From contig NC_020291.1 in the NCBI RefSeq assembly GCF_000340885.1, positions 5,953,501-6,017,500 of the forward strand: a stretch of DNA of 64,000 nucleotides, given 5' to 3'. Each line of letters starts with the position of its first letter. The first letter of the stretch is position 1. This DNA is from Clostridium saccharoperbutylacetonicum N1-4(HMT) (lineage in GTDB: Bacteria; Bacillota; Clostridia; Clostridiales; Clostridiaceae). The notes under the pieces are model-generated. The model was not told the DNA's origin and searched no databases. It worked only from the letters and a program-made list of their open reading frames with translations. Position numbers and translations under genes: made by a program. This document shows positions 1 through 10,410 of the stretch, piece after piece.

Positions 1-1
1 T

Positions 2-2290
2 ATTGTATTTAACTGTGCAGATTATAGTAATAATCCTCAATTACTTACTTCTCAATTATTCGGAGTAAAAAAAGGTGCTTATACAGGAGCTGAATCTGAT
101 AAAACAGGCTTAATTGAGCAGGCCGATGGTGGGATATTATTTTTAGATGAAATTCATAGACTGCCTCCAGAAGGTCAAGAAGCTCTTTTTATATTTTTAG
201 ATACTGGAACCTTTAGGAGAATTGGAGATTCAGAGATAAGAAAATCAGATGTTCTAATAATTTCTGCTACAACAGAGGATCCAAATTCTACTTTGCTAAA
301 CACTTTTACAAGAAGAATTCCAATTATAATCAATATTCCTTGTCTTAAAGATAGGACTCTAGATGAGAGATTATTTCTAATTAAAAGTTTCTTCAAATAT
401 GAAAGTATTCGTATTAATAAGGAAATATATGTTTCTCTTAATTCACTTAGAGCTTTACTATCTTATGACTGCCCTAATAATATTGGTCAATTAAAGAGTG
501 ATGTTCAACTACTTTGTGCAAAAGCATATTCAGAATTTTTAACTAACCAAAAAACAGATGTAAGAGTTCACAGTGGAATGTTACCACATTATATAAAAGA
601 AGGACTTTATAAAGAAAAAGAACACCGTGTTTTATGGAATAAATTAATGAGTGAGGAAATTGAATATTTCAGATTCAACGGTGCAAACGAAGATACCAAT
701 ACCATTTTTAATAATGTAGATAACACAATTTATGATTTTATAGAAAATAAACTTGAAAAATTAAAATCCTTAGATATTTCTGATATTGATATTGAAAATA
801 TACTTGAAAAAGATATTGCAAAACATTTTAGCAAAAATAATTCTGAAGTCTCTAAAGAAGCCAACAAAAAGAATTTATTGACTATCATCGATGAAGGTAT
901 TTTAGACTGTTTTGATGAAATAATAGATTATGCTTCGCAAAAACTAAATATTACTTTTGATAATAATCTTTACACAGCTTTTGCACTACATATTAATACT
1001 TTAATAAACAGAATCAACAATGATAAGATAATAATAAACACTAATTTAAATAAGATTAAAGATTTGTATCCTTTAGAGTTTAGTACAGCAATTGAAATTA
1101 AAGAAATTATAGAAAATTATATTAATAAATCTATTCCAATAGATGAAGCTGGATACTTAACTTTATTTTTAATACCAGATAATACTTTTAATTCTATGGC
1201 CCAAGATAAAGCAAAAGTTATACTTATCGCTCACGGAGACTCCACTGCTACCTCAATGGCAAATGTCTCAAGCAGCCTTTTAGGAGAAGATTATGTGCTC
1301 CCAATTAATGCACCAATTGATGTTGCACCTTCTAAAGTACTAGATCAGTTAAAGAAATGTATTGAAAATAATCCTACTTCTGCAGGCTACCTATTATTAG
1401 TTGATATGGGATCATTAACAACTTTTGCAGATACAATAAAGAAAGATTTAAATGTTGACATAAAAGTAATATCTCTTGTCTCAACATTACATGTATTAGA
1501 AGCTGCTAGAAAAGCGCTAATAGGTTCATCTTTAGATGAAATTTATAACGATGTACTTATGGTTAATTCTTATGTGGAAATGCATAAAAATGTAAGTCAT
1601 ACATCAGAAAATCGGGATAAAATCCTAATAATCACTGCATGCTTAACTGGTGAAGGAGCAGCTATTGCAATTAAGAATTTTTTACTTAGTAATCTTAGAT
1701 TGAATAGCGATTATTTTGAAATAGTATGCTTAAATTGCTTGGACAAAAATTACTTTAAAGAAAAAATTCTCAATCTCCAAAAAGAAAATGAAATATTATT
1801 TATAGTTTCTTCTTTCCCTGTAAGTTCAAAAATAAAACAATATACTATGTATGAAGTTTTTGATATGGATGTACTAAAGGAATTACAAGCTGCTATTGAT
1901 TCAAAAACTACAATGATCAACATACCTAAAATTATAAAGGAAAATGTTAATAACATAGATGGTGTCGAATTATTTAATGATGTAACTAAGTTCTTAAATT
2001 TACTAGAAACTAAGCTTTCTATAAAATTATCAGAAGAAGTTACAGTTGGAATAATTCTTCACATAGCCTTTGTTATTGGGCGATTAAGAAATGAGAATAA
2101 CCCAGCTATTTATCCTGAAAGAGACAATTATATAGCAGAATACATTGATTTATATACACTAATAAAAGAAAATTTAGGCTTTGTTAATAATAAGTACAAA
2201 ATTGATATATGTGATGATGAAATATGCTATTTAATGAAACTATTATTAAATGCAGAGCCAAAATTAAAGGATAAGTTCAAACACAAATAA
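2..2290 (+). CDS. LevR-like sigma-54-dependent PTS regulator (5' end cut by window edge)
   Basis: The reading frame is open from base 2, so the start lies outside the window; 762 residues are visible. They begin inside an AAA+ sigma-54-activator domain: the GAYTGA loop that contacts sigma-54 is near residue 27 and the Walker B stretch GILFLDEIHRLP follows. Next come a PRD (AFALHINTLINR), a mannose-type EIIA-like domain (LIAHGDSTATSM, with the expected phosphorylatable His), a EIIB-like segment and a C-terminal PRD (GIILHIAFVIGR). The order matches the complete regulator at 14612-17281, to which it is clearly paralogous. Family members activate -24/-12 promoters of PTS operons and are themselves controlled by PTS phosphorylation. 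The target is not certain; the GH3 gene with its sigma-54 promoter, or a PTS left of the window, are candidates. Confidence 0.93.
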   Translation: MVFNCADYSNNPQLLTSQLFGVKKGAYTGAESDKTGLIEQADGGILFLDEIHRLPPEGQEALFIFLDTGTFRRIGDSEIRKSDVLIISATTEDPNSTLLNTFTRRIPIIINIPCLKDRTLDERLFLIKSFFKYESIRINKEIYVSLNSLRALLSYDCPNNIGQLKSDVQLLCAKAYSEFLTNQKTDVRVHSGMLPHYIKEGLYKEKEHRVLWNKLMSEEIEYFRFNGANEDTNTIFNNVDNTIYDFIENKLEKLKSLDISDIDIENILEKDIAKHFSKNNSEVSKEANKKNLLTIIDEGILDCFDEIIDYASQKLNITFDNNLYTAFALHINTLINRINNDKIIINTNLNKIKDLYPLEFSTAIEIKEIIENYINKSIPIDEAGYLTLFLIPDNTFNSMAQDKAKVILIAHGDSTATSMANVSSSLLGEDYVLPINAPIDVAPSKVLDQLKKCIENNPTSAGYLLLVDMGSLTTFADTIKKDLNVDIKVISLVSTLHVLEAARKALIGSSLDEIYNDVLMVNSYVEMHKNVSHTSENRDKILIITACLTGEGAAIAIKNFLLSNLRLNSDYFEIVCLNCLDKNYFKEKILNLQKENEILFIVSSFPVSSKIKQYTMYEVFDMDVLKELQAAIDSKTTMINIPKIIKENVNNIDGVELFNDVTKFLNLLETKLSIKLSEEVTVGIILHIAFVIGRLRNENNPAIYPERDNYIAEYIDLYTLIKENLGFVNNKYKIDICDDEICYLMKLLLNAEPKLKDKFKHK

Positions 2291-2297
2291 GAAGATA

Positions 2298-2325
2298 GGG
2301 CAATTATCATAAATGATAATTGCCC
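2298..2325. terminator. Shared hairpin terminator between convergent genes
   Basis: A perfect 12-bp stem (GGGCAATTATCA) with a 4-nt loop sits between the stop of the plus-strand LevR-like gene and the stop of the minus-strand RpiR gene. AT-rich sequence follows on both sides, so it probably serves both transcripts. Confidence 0.7.
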
Positions 2326-2329
2326 ATAT

Positions 2330-3067
2330 TTACATATGTGAATCTATAACTTTATTATGTAACCTTTTTCCGATACTTTCTATTATGTACAACACAGGTA
2401 TTTGAGTTGTTATATCACTAATTCCTATCCTTTCTCTCTGAACATAATACGATATGTTAAGGTCAGATATCTTGGCTATAGTACAATTTTCACTATTAGT
2501 AATACTTACAATTGTACTATTTTCTCTCTTTAAATTACTTATATGGTCAATAACAGTCGCTGTTTCTCCTGATACTGATATGGCTATTATTATAGAATCT
2601 TCGTACATTTTATAATTTCTTGGGAAATATGGATCATCAATATACATTGCAAATCTACCTATTGAAGAAAAATATCTAGCTGCATATTTACATAGTATTC
2701 CTGATGTCCCAGTTCCTATAAATATAACATTATTAGCTGCTTTAATTAAATCACAAAGAGTATTTAATTTCTTTTCTAATTCACTATTATCTAACTTTTT
2801 AAAAAAATCTATTATTATAGAAGTATCATCATTTATTTTATTACTTTCATTTTTTTGAATATGCATTTTCAATTTTATTTTGAATTCTGAATACCCTTCA
2901 CAGTCAACCTTTTTACAAAACCTAAGTATTGTAGTCGTTGATACATGTGCTTCATCTGCCAATTCCCTAATCCTCATATAAACAACTTTATCTGCATTTT
3001 TCATTATATATCTATATAGCATTAGTTCCAAATCATTTAAACTTTGTATAATTTCATAGTTAAACAT
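2330..3067 (-). CDS. RpiR/MurR-family transcriptional regulator (HTH + SIS)
   Basis: The 245-residue protein has an N-terminal RpiR helix-turn-helix (residues about 1-75, with IRELADEAHVSTTTILRFCKK as recognition region) and a C-terminal sugar-isomerase (SIS) domain (about 105-235; VIFIGTGTSGILCKYAA and IIIAISVSGETATVIDHI). SIS domains of this family bind phosphosugars. Length and architecture are normal. It is convergent with the LevR-like gene and lies downstream of the secreted GH3 gene, from which it is separated by a terminator. A role in sensing a phosphorylated beta-glucoside or amino sugar is inferred from this position only. Confidence 0.9.
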   Translation of the reverse strand: MFNYEIIQSLNDLELMLYRYIMKNADKVVYMRIRELADEAHVSTTTILRFCKKVDCEGYSEFKIKLKMHIQKNESNKINDDTSIIIDFFKKLDNSELEKKLNTLCDLIKAANNVIFIGTGTSGILCKYAARYFSSIGRFAMYIDDPYFPRNYKMYEDSIIIAISVSGETATVIDHISNLKRENSTIVSITNSENCTIAKISDLNISYYVQRERIGISDITTQIPVLYIIESIGKRLHNKVIDSHM

Positions 3068-3212
3068 AATTTAATCAACCTCTTCTTTCATAAATATGTC
3101 TATTTAATTATACCCTATTTAGTGTTTTTTTTATATTCCCTACAAAAATTCTGGCACTGGATAAGTTATGAACAACATATTGAGCTCATTTAAACATTGA
3201 CATTATTTCTAG

Positions 3213-3267
3213 AAAAAAGAAGGTTCTAAAATTTAAATTTTACACTTAAATTCCAGAACCTTCTTTT
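3213..3267 (-). terminator. Terminator of the GH3 gene
   Basis: A 13-bp perfect inverted repeat (3215-3227 with 3255-3267, AAAAGAAGGTTCT) lies just downstream of the GH3 stop. On the minus strand the stem ends in a T-rich tract, as expected for a factor-independent terminator. Confidence 0.75.
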
Positions 3268-3305
3268 AAATAAATTTATTATTAACTTACTGCTAATTCA
3301 AGCCT

Positions 3306-5723
3306 CTATTTGTTATTTGTGTGCTTATAGTTTGATACTCTTGAATCATTTATAACACCACTATAATTAAGTCCAAATGCAAAATCATATACATGTCCAT
3401 CACTATCTTTATAGCATTCCATATCAAGTCCAACATCTTCTAATTGCTTCTCAACAGTAGTCATATCTTTAGGCATTTGAATTGGAAGCAATCCTTTTGG
3501 TTCAAATTTACCTGTAATAACATCTAATAATGCGGCATCACTTACGGAAAATCCAACTACTATTGAATCACATGATTTTTCAAACTCTCCAAAACAAACA
3601 GCATTACTTGCTTTCATAGCACAAATAATCGGAATGTTTTTACCAGTTTTCTTAATAGCAGCTTTAGCATTCACCATCGCCTCAAGGTCATAAGAATTAT
3701 AAATATTTGAAGTATTGCCGTTATATGAGCGATTTTCCTTAGTTCCATCTGCAAGTTTATCTCCACTTATAGAAACTTTACGCCCATCCTTAGCCACGTA
3801 ATCAGAATATTGCAATGAAAGAGGATAGAATTTTTTATTTCCAGCCGCATCTACTGAAAGTCCTGCATAAGAAAAATTACCTCCATTGTTAGGACTGCTC
3901 ATGCCTACTATAACTAAATCAACATCTGAAAGATCTGGCGCCTTATATCCAGTTATATTTCCATTTGCATCTTTAACTGGAATATCTGTAACTACTTCTT
4001 TAAAGTAATTTTTAGCCACATTAATTGTCATTGTTTCACTCCAAGCGGCTTCAGATGTACCAAAAGCACTCTTTATTGCTTTTGTATATGTCATTGGAAT
4101 GTAAACTTTCTTGTTTTTAGCTGAACCATTATCAGCTTTTATTGTGCTATTTGAATTTTTAAGCATAACTATTGAACTAAGTTGAGCATTATACCCATCT
4201 TGTTTCTTTTCTTTACTTCCAACTATGCTTAATGAATTGTTTAAGTTAAGATATGGATTTTCAAATAATCCTGGATTAAACATAAGCTTCAAAAGACGAA
4301 CTGCTGATTGTTCAAAACGATTACGTGCCCATGCCTCTCCATTATTCTTAACCATCATATTATAAGCAGCGATAACAGGTTTTGAATTATTATTTCCGCC
4401 AAACATATCAACGCCATTCATAAGCACATCATAGTGACGTTCATCAACTGTCTTGTTTTCTTCTCCCCATGCCATTCCAAAACCTTTTCCAAAAGGAGTT
4501 GGTGGTGTTGCTGTTACTCCCCAGTCTGTGCAAACAACGCCATCAAATTTATTTTTATCACGAAGTATACTCATTTTTTCCTTATTGTAAGCACTTCCTA
4601 CTGCCTGCCCTCCAATTGGATTTCCTTGAGCATCTAATCCTATAGAGTAAGAATCCATTACAGCAGTAGCTGAACCTGTTTTTCCTTTAAGCTTTAATCC
4701 ACCTTCAGTAAATGGTTTTAAGTGTTCGCTGAAATTATTTCCTGGATATACAGCATATTTTCCAGTCATCATATGAGATTCACGTCCACCTTCTCCAGCT
4801 CCATCCCCTGGCCAATGTTTAATCATACAGTTAATTGAATCTTTTCCCCAGCCTAGATCTTTTCCATCTTTATCATAAGTTGATTGAGACCCATCTACAT
4901 AAGCCTCTGCCATATCTGTTGCTAGCTTAGTATCTTCTCCAAAGGTTCCATATACACGCAACCATCTTGGCTCTGTTGCTAAATCGATTTGTGGTCCTAA
5001 AGCAGTAGCTATCCCCATTGCCCTATATTCTGCTGATACATCTTTTGCAAATTCATACATTATATTAGTATCAAAGGTAGCAGCAAGACCAAGGTTAGAA
5101 GGCCATAAAGAAACATCCTTTCCTGATATAGCATTTGAATATTGATCTCCTGAACCCGCAGTACTACGAGGATCAGAGCTGAAATTTACTGGAATTGGGC
5201 ATGGTAGACTTTCAACATAAGCCTGCATTTGATTATTCCAGGTCACTGCTGCTTCAGTATTATTACTTCCTGCATTTAATACTGCTCTTAAATTATCTTC
5301 TGAAAGATATTTTTTTTGGGCATCTGTAAGTCCTGCTTCTATAGTTTTTTCATGGGCACTAAAAAGCATAAGTCCTGCTATTTGATTTACTGTAAGAGAT
5401 TTAGCTAAATCTTTTGCTCTGGTATCTGAATCTAATCTCCAATCTTCAAATTTATCTAGCTTCCCGTTTTTGTTTAAATCTTTAAAGGCATAAGTATAAT
5501 TACCATCTTTTTGTTCAATTAATTTAACACCTGAATTTTTTGAATACCCAAGTTCCTTCCCATTATTAGGATTTGTAACCAACATATAAGTAGTCTTCCC
5601 ATCAGTAACTTCTTTTTCTGTGTATTTCACTGGATCAGCAGCCTTTGCTATTGTTGTAAACATAAATTGACTGGAAATTACTGCTCCTAAAAGTAGATTT
5701 GCTATTAACTTTTTTCTTTTCAC
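3306..5723 (-). CDS. Secreted glycoside hydrolase family 3 beta-glucosidase
   Basis: The 805-residue precursor starts with a signal peptide (basic MKRKK, hydrophobic core, probable cleavage after AKAA). The GH3 fold follows. KHWPGDG is the conserved substrate-binding region and VVCTDWG carries the predicted nucleophile, about Asp400. A calcium-loop-like DLNKNGKLDKFED motif near residues 81-93 is usual in this subgroup and is not a full dockerin. Family enzymes release glucose from beta-glucosides outside the cell. The start is GTG with an AGGGGG ribosome-binding site 8 nt upstream. The gene is monocistronic: terminators lie on both sides and it has its own sigma-54 promoter (5851-5866), which ties it to the LevR-type regulators. 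Its exact substrate cannot be read. Confidence 0.93.
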   Translation of the reverse strand: MKRKKLIANLLLGAVISSQFMFTTIAKAADPVKYTEKEVTDGKTTYMLVTNPNNGKELGYSKNSGVKLIEQKDGNYTYAFKDLNKNGKLDKFEDWRLDSDTRAKDLAKSLTVNQIAGLMLFSAHEKTIEAGLTDAQKKYLSEDNLRAVLNAGSNNTEAAVTWNNQMQAYVESLPCPIPVNFSSDPRSTAGSGDQYSNAISGKDVSLWPSNLGLAATFDTNIMYEFAKDVSAEYRAMGIATALGPQIDLATEPRWLRVYGTFGEDTKLATDMAEAYVDGSQSTYDKDGKDLGWGKDSINCMIKHWPGDGAGEGGRESHMMTGKYAVYPGNNFSEHLKPFTEGGLKLKGKTGSATAVMDSYSIGLDAQGNPIGGQAVGSAYNKEKMSILRDKNKFDGVVCTDWGVTATPPTPFGKGFGMAWGEENKTVDERHYDVLMNGVDMFGGNNNSKPVIAAYNMMVKNNGEAWARNRFEQSAVRLLKLMFNPGLFENPYLNLNNSLSIVGSKEKKQDGYNAQLSSIVMLKNSNSTIKADNGSAKNKKVYIPMTYTKAIKSAFGTSEAAWSETMTINVAKNYFKEVVTDIPVKDANGNITGYKAPDLSDVDLVIVGMSSPNNGGNFSYAGLSVDAAGNKKFYPLSLQYSDYVAKDGRKVSISGDKLADGTKENRSYNGNTSNIYNSYDLEAMVNAKAAIKKTGKNIPIICAMKASNAVCFGEFEKSCDSIVVGFSVSDAALLDVITGKFEPKGLLPIQMPKDMTTVEKQLEDVGLDMECYKDSDGHVYDFAFGLNYSGVINDSRVSNYKHTNNK

Positions 5724-5850
5724 AAATATTTCCCCCTACCTCTAATTATATTTTATGTTATTTCGCAATTTTTACTTTATTATAAACAAAACTCTTTTTA
5801 AAACATTTTATTCTGTATATAACTAGTAAATTGTTTCCACTTATATTCAT

Positions 5851-5866
5851 AGCAATTTTTATGCCA
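5851..5866 (-). promoter_or_regulatory. Sigma-54 (-24/-12) promoter of the GH3 gene
   Basis: Read on the minus strand, TGGCAT-AAAAA-TTGCT matches the sigma-54 consensus TGGCAC-N5-TTGCW with one change. GG and GC are exactly spaced. Transcription should start near 5840, leaving a leader of about 117 nt before the GTG start. Confidence 0.78.
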
Positions 5867-5937
5867 CTTCCTATTTTTTTACATATGGTATTATTTCACT
5901 TTTAAAGTCTCTATTTTAGATACTTCCAGTATTATGC

Positions 5938-6005
5938 AATGTGTGTTATTATGTGTGTTATTTAGTTCAAATCAAATAACACTCTTTGCTATGTGTTTTA
6001 TTTTT
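5938..6005 (-). promoter_or_regulatory. Candidate LevR-type upstream activating sites for GH3
   Basis: Located 70-140 bp upstream of the -24 element, the region repeats TGTGTGTTATT-like boxes and contains ATGTGTTTTATTTTT (5991-6005). The same box occurs twice upstream of the PTS promoter. Position and repetition fit enhancer sites for a sigma-54 activator. No binding-site consensus for this family member was available to test it. Confidence 0.55.
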
Positions 6006-6115
6006 AAAAATCACAAAGGTATTTAATTTTTTCACTACTTAGTTCTACTTAAACATAATATCTTTTTCAATTTCACTCTCACTTATTTCTACCTTATATA
6101 AAAAAGAAAATTAAA

Positions 6116-6154
6116 ATAGTGCAAGTTCCAGATTTCCTCTGGAACTTGCACTAT
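6116..6154 (-). terminator. Terminator of the GH4-HAD-GH1 operon
   Basis: A perfect 17-bp stem (ATAGTGCAAGTTCCAGA) with a 5-nt loop follows the GH1 stop. On the minus strand it is followed by a T-rich tract. Confidence 0.82.
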
Positions 6155-6213
6155 ATAATTTAAGAAAATTCAAAGAATTTTCATCCTACCTATAACTGTG
6201 AACTGTTAACTGC

Positions 6214-7723
<1,510 letters not shown>

Positions 7724-7759
7724 TATAAGTTTATTTGTGAAGTGACCTTAATTGCAGAA

Positions 7760-7876
7760 AAGTTCACTGTTATGGCAAAGCCCTTCTTCATACAAGTAAA
7801 ATGATCCGTATTGCAGGAAAGTTCCGTATTGTGGCAAAGCCACTCTTTTCAGATGTGCATAGCTGCTCTTTTTATA
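7760..7876 (+). repeat. Cluster of mini-hairpins (GTGGC-AAA-GCCAC-TCTTTT family)
   Basis: The plus strand carries two degenerate units of a repeat built around AAGTTCCGTATTGTGGC. The hairpin at 7831-7843 (GTGGC, loop AAA, GCCAC) is followed by TCTTTT. The next unit has GCATAGCTGC followed by TCTTTTTAT. The array runs into the last codon of the HAD gene. Relatives occur at 20331, 37074 and 51525. Confidence 0.6.
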
Positions 7877-8735
7877 GGTGTAAAATTTTATAAACAGCTT
7901 TAGCTACTCCAGAATTATAATTTGCATCTGTTATATATTTTGCTATTTCTTTTATCTCAGGAATTGCATTTTCCATAGCAAAGGATATAGGAAATTCAGT
8001 AAACATTGAATAGTCGTTAAACCCATCTCCAATTACAACAACTTCCTCTTTTTTTACTCTCTTTTTATCTGAAATCTTAGACAATATAGTTCCTTTTTGA
8101 GCTTCTATATGATTTATTTCTAAATTAATTGCAATACTTGATGCAATTGCAAGACCATCTATATTTTTAAGCTCTTCTTTTAATTTTAAAATCTTATCTT
8201 CACATTCACCATAGGACTCAATTTTTCCTATTTTAATATCTTTACTTAAAAATTCATCTATATTATCAATATACTTTAAAATCGGAAAATGATGCTCTTC
8301 TTTTGCTCTCTTAAGGATTTCTTCATGATTTGTAACTTCTGGATTAAAATATTGGACCCTAAGTACACTTCCTTTTAAAGAGTCTTCTTTAGTATTAATA
8401 GTATATAATCCTCTATCCGTGTATATCTCAACATTAAGTCCATTTCTTTTTATTATCTCTAAAATGTCCTTAAGCTTACCTTTGTCCATATAAATTCCTT
8501 CTAATACATTTCCATCTTTATCTCTATATTCTGCTCCATTTAGCACTATGCATTCACACTTTAAATTATACCTATCAAGAAATGGCTTAATATCTTCATA
8601 CATTCTTCCACTTGCAATTACGAACTGTACTCCCATTTCTTCTGCTTTTCTTATAGCCTTTAAATTTTCTTCAGGTATATCATTATTTCTTCCAAGTAAG
8701 GTTCCATCCATATCTGATACAATGAATTTTATCAT
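7872..8735 (-). CDS. HAD-superfamily (Cof/subclass IIB) phosphatase
   Basis: The 287-residue protein has HAD motif I at the N-terminus (SDMDGTLL, with the nucleophile Asp and the acid/base Asp), motif II in VIASGRMYED, and a C-terminal motif III/IV region (KKEEVVVIGDGFNDYSMF). A cap domain of about 90 residues lies between, as in subclass IIB Cof-type phosphatases. These act on sugar phosphates and similar small phosphoesters. The gene begins 6 bp after the GH4 stop, so the two are translationally close and probably co-transcribed. This makes detoxification or recycling of a sugar phosphate from glucoside breakdown a reasonable inference. The substrate is not known. Confidence 0.9.
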   Translation of the reverse strand: MIKFIVSDMDGTLLGRNNDIPEENLKAIRKAEEMGVQFVIASGRMYEDIKPFLDRYNLKCECIVLNGAEYRDKDGNVLEGIYMDKGKLKDILEIIKRNGLNVEIYTDRGLYTINTKEDSLKGSVLRVQYFNPEVTNHEEILKRAKEEHHFPILKYIDNIDEFLSKDIKIGKIESYGECEDKILKLKEELKNIDGLAIASSIAINLEINHIEAQKGTILSKISDKKRVKKEEVVVIGDGFNDYSMFTEFPISFAMENAIPEIKEIAKYITDANYNSGVAKAVYKILHL

Positions 8736-8741
8736 AATTTA

Positions 8742-10106
8742 TTATTTATTTTTCTCTAGGGTTTCTATTTTTTCAGCAAATTGTGGCAAGTGTTTTTTAT
8801 GTGCAAGTAACATTTCATCTAATAAATCTTTGGCAATTTGTCCACTTGGAACTAATGGATTTATTGTAAATGCGTGAAGAGCCTTATTATAATTTCCTGT
8901 AACTGCTGCTGAAATTGTTGTTTCTTCCATTCCTTTCATTATTTGAACCATTCCTCTTGGTGCTGGATCAAATTTTCCCCAATTTAAAGGTTGAGGTCCA
9001 TTTGCTGTTATTATACTTGATACTTCTACAATAGAATCATATGGCAAATCACTTATTGCACCATTATTTTTTGTACTAACTACCATAGTCGTCTTCTTAT
9101 CGTTGAATATTGAAGCAATTAATTCACAAGCAGCATCACTATAATGAGTTCCACCTCTCTTAGTTAATTGTTCAGGTTTATAATCTAATTTAGGGTCTTT
9201 GTATAATTCAAATAATTCTGCTTCAGTTCTCTTTACGACTTCTGCTCTAGTTTCACCTTTTTTGAATTCTTCAAGTTCGTCTTTTAACATGTCATCTGTA
9301 ATATAATAATATCTGTGATATGGGCATGGTAATATTCCTAAATCTTGAACTTGCTCATAATTAAATTTAATGTCTTTTATATTAGCAACGCCTGAATCCT
9401 TTTTAGGTTTCTTCTTTTGTGCTGGATCATATAATTTTCCTATTAATTCTTCTGTTCTTTCATTTCCTTCCTTATCCCATACTCTATGCCAATGGAAGTG
9501 ATTTAATCCTGCAAATTTAAAAGTTAATTCTTCTAGCGGAACATCTAAGGTTTCACTAGCAATAAACATACAATTTATTGGAACATTACATAAACCAACA
9601 GTTCTATCCCATCCACCATATTTTATAGCAGCCTCTGTTACCATACCTGATGGATTTGTGAAGTTAACTAACCATGCATTTGGACATAATTCTCTCATGT
9701 CATCTATTATGTCTAATATTACTGGAATTGTTCTAAATGCTTTAAACATTCCACCAGCACCATTAGTTTCTTGTCCAATTATTCCATGACTTAAAGGAAT
9801 TCTTTCATCTTTAATTCTCGCATCTAAAAGACCTACTCTAAATTGAGTAGATACAAAATCTGCTCCCTTAAGAGCTTTTCTTCTATCTAAAGTTAAATTA
9901 ACCTTCCAATCAAGGCCTGCTGCTTTAACCATTCTTTGAGCCATAGCACCAACTATCTCTAATTTTTCTTTTCCTTCTTCAATATCAACAAGCCAAATTT
10001 CTTTAATTGGTAGTTCATCTTTTCTTTTTATAAAACCTTCAATTAATTCAGGAGTGTAACTTGAGCCACCACCAATAGTAACTATTTTGATTTTTTTCTT
10101 TTTCAT
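8742..10106 (-). CDS. Glycoside hydrolase family 4, 6-phospho-beta-glucosidase
   Basis: The 454-residue protein opens with a Rossmann NAD-binding loop (IGGGSSYTPELIEG, residues about 12-25). It has the GH4 hallmarks IGQETNGAGG, NFTNPSGMVTEA, GLCNVPI (metal-ligand Cys) and GLNHFHW (metal-ligand His). Family 4 enzymes need NAD+ and a divalent metal and cleave by oxidation, elimination and reduction. The sequence is of the 6-phospho-beta-glucosidase (LicH/CelF) type rather than alpha-galactosidase. The ribosome-binding site GGAGG is well placed before the ATG. It is the first gene of the GH4-HAD-GH1 set. With GH1 present, the cell has two mechanistically different phospho-beta-glucosidases in one operon. 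Confidence 0.93.
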   Translation of the reverse strand: MKKKKIKIVTIGGGSSYTPELIEGFIKRKDELPIKEIWLVDIEEGKEKLEIVGAMAQRMVKAAGLDWKVNLTLDRRKALKGADFVSTQFRVGLLDARIKDERIPLSHGIIGQETNGAGGMFKAFRTIPVILDIIDDMRELCPNAWLVNFTNPSGMVTEAAIKYGGWDRTVGLCNVPINCMFIASETLDVPLEELTFKFAGLNHFHWHRVWDKEGNERTEELIGKLYDPAQKKKPKKDSGVANIKDIKFNYEQVQDLGILPCPYHRYYYITDDMLKDELEEFKKGETRAEVVKRTEAELFELYKDPKLDYKPEQLTKRGGTHYSDAACELIASIFNDKKTTMVVSTKNNGAISDLPYDSIVEVSSIITANGPQPLNWGKFDPAPRGMVQIMKGMEETTISAAVTGNYNKALHAFTINPLVPSGQIAKDLLDEMLLAHKKHLPQFAEKIETLEKNK

Positions 10107-10125
10107 AATTCAACCTCCACTTTGG

Positions 10126-10207
10126 CAGTTTACAGTTTACATGGCACAATTTACGATTGAGGTTAAAAACCTTCAACTGTAAACTGTAAATTGTAAACTG
10201 TGAACTG
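10126..10207. repeat. Inverted CAGTTTA repeat upstream of GH4
   Basis: The left side carries CAGTTTACAGTTTACA. The right side carries several copies of the complement (AACTGTAAACTGTAAA), around a centre near AGGTTAAAAACCT. The whole stretch can fold into a long imperfect hairpin. It lies between the GH4 start and the esterase terminator, where a promoter for GH4 is expected. Confidence 0.65.
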
Positions 10208-10349
10208 ATATTTTTACTGCTTTTTCTTGACATAAATATATCACAAAATTCAGATAATTAGTTCATTATTGAAGTTTTAGTGACACATGCTGATTTTTAG
10301 TTATTTGTTTTTTTCTGAAACAAGTTGTTTTATGCTTTTTGTATTATAA

Positions 10350-10389
10350 TAAAAAAGTCCTAAAACCTTTATTAGGATTTTAAGACTTT
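10350..10389 (-). terminator. Terminator of the esterase gene
   Basis: A stem of about 15 bp with two G-U pairs (AAAGTCCTAAAACC against GGATTTTAAGACTTT) is followed on the minus strand by six T's. It isolates the PTS/esterase transcript from the GH4 operon. Confidence 0.75.
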
Positions 10390-10410
10390 CTAAGTATTTA
10401 AATGCAAATT

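Noticed and set aside
5460..5490. Dockerin-like calcium motif in the GH3 protein
   Set aside because: Only one DxNxNGxxD loop is present, and this is usual in this GH3 subgroup; a dockerin needs two.
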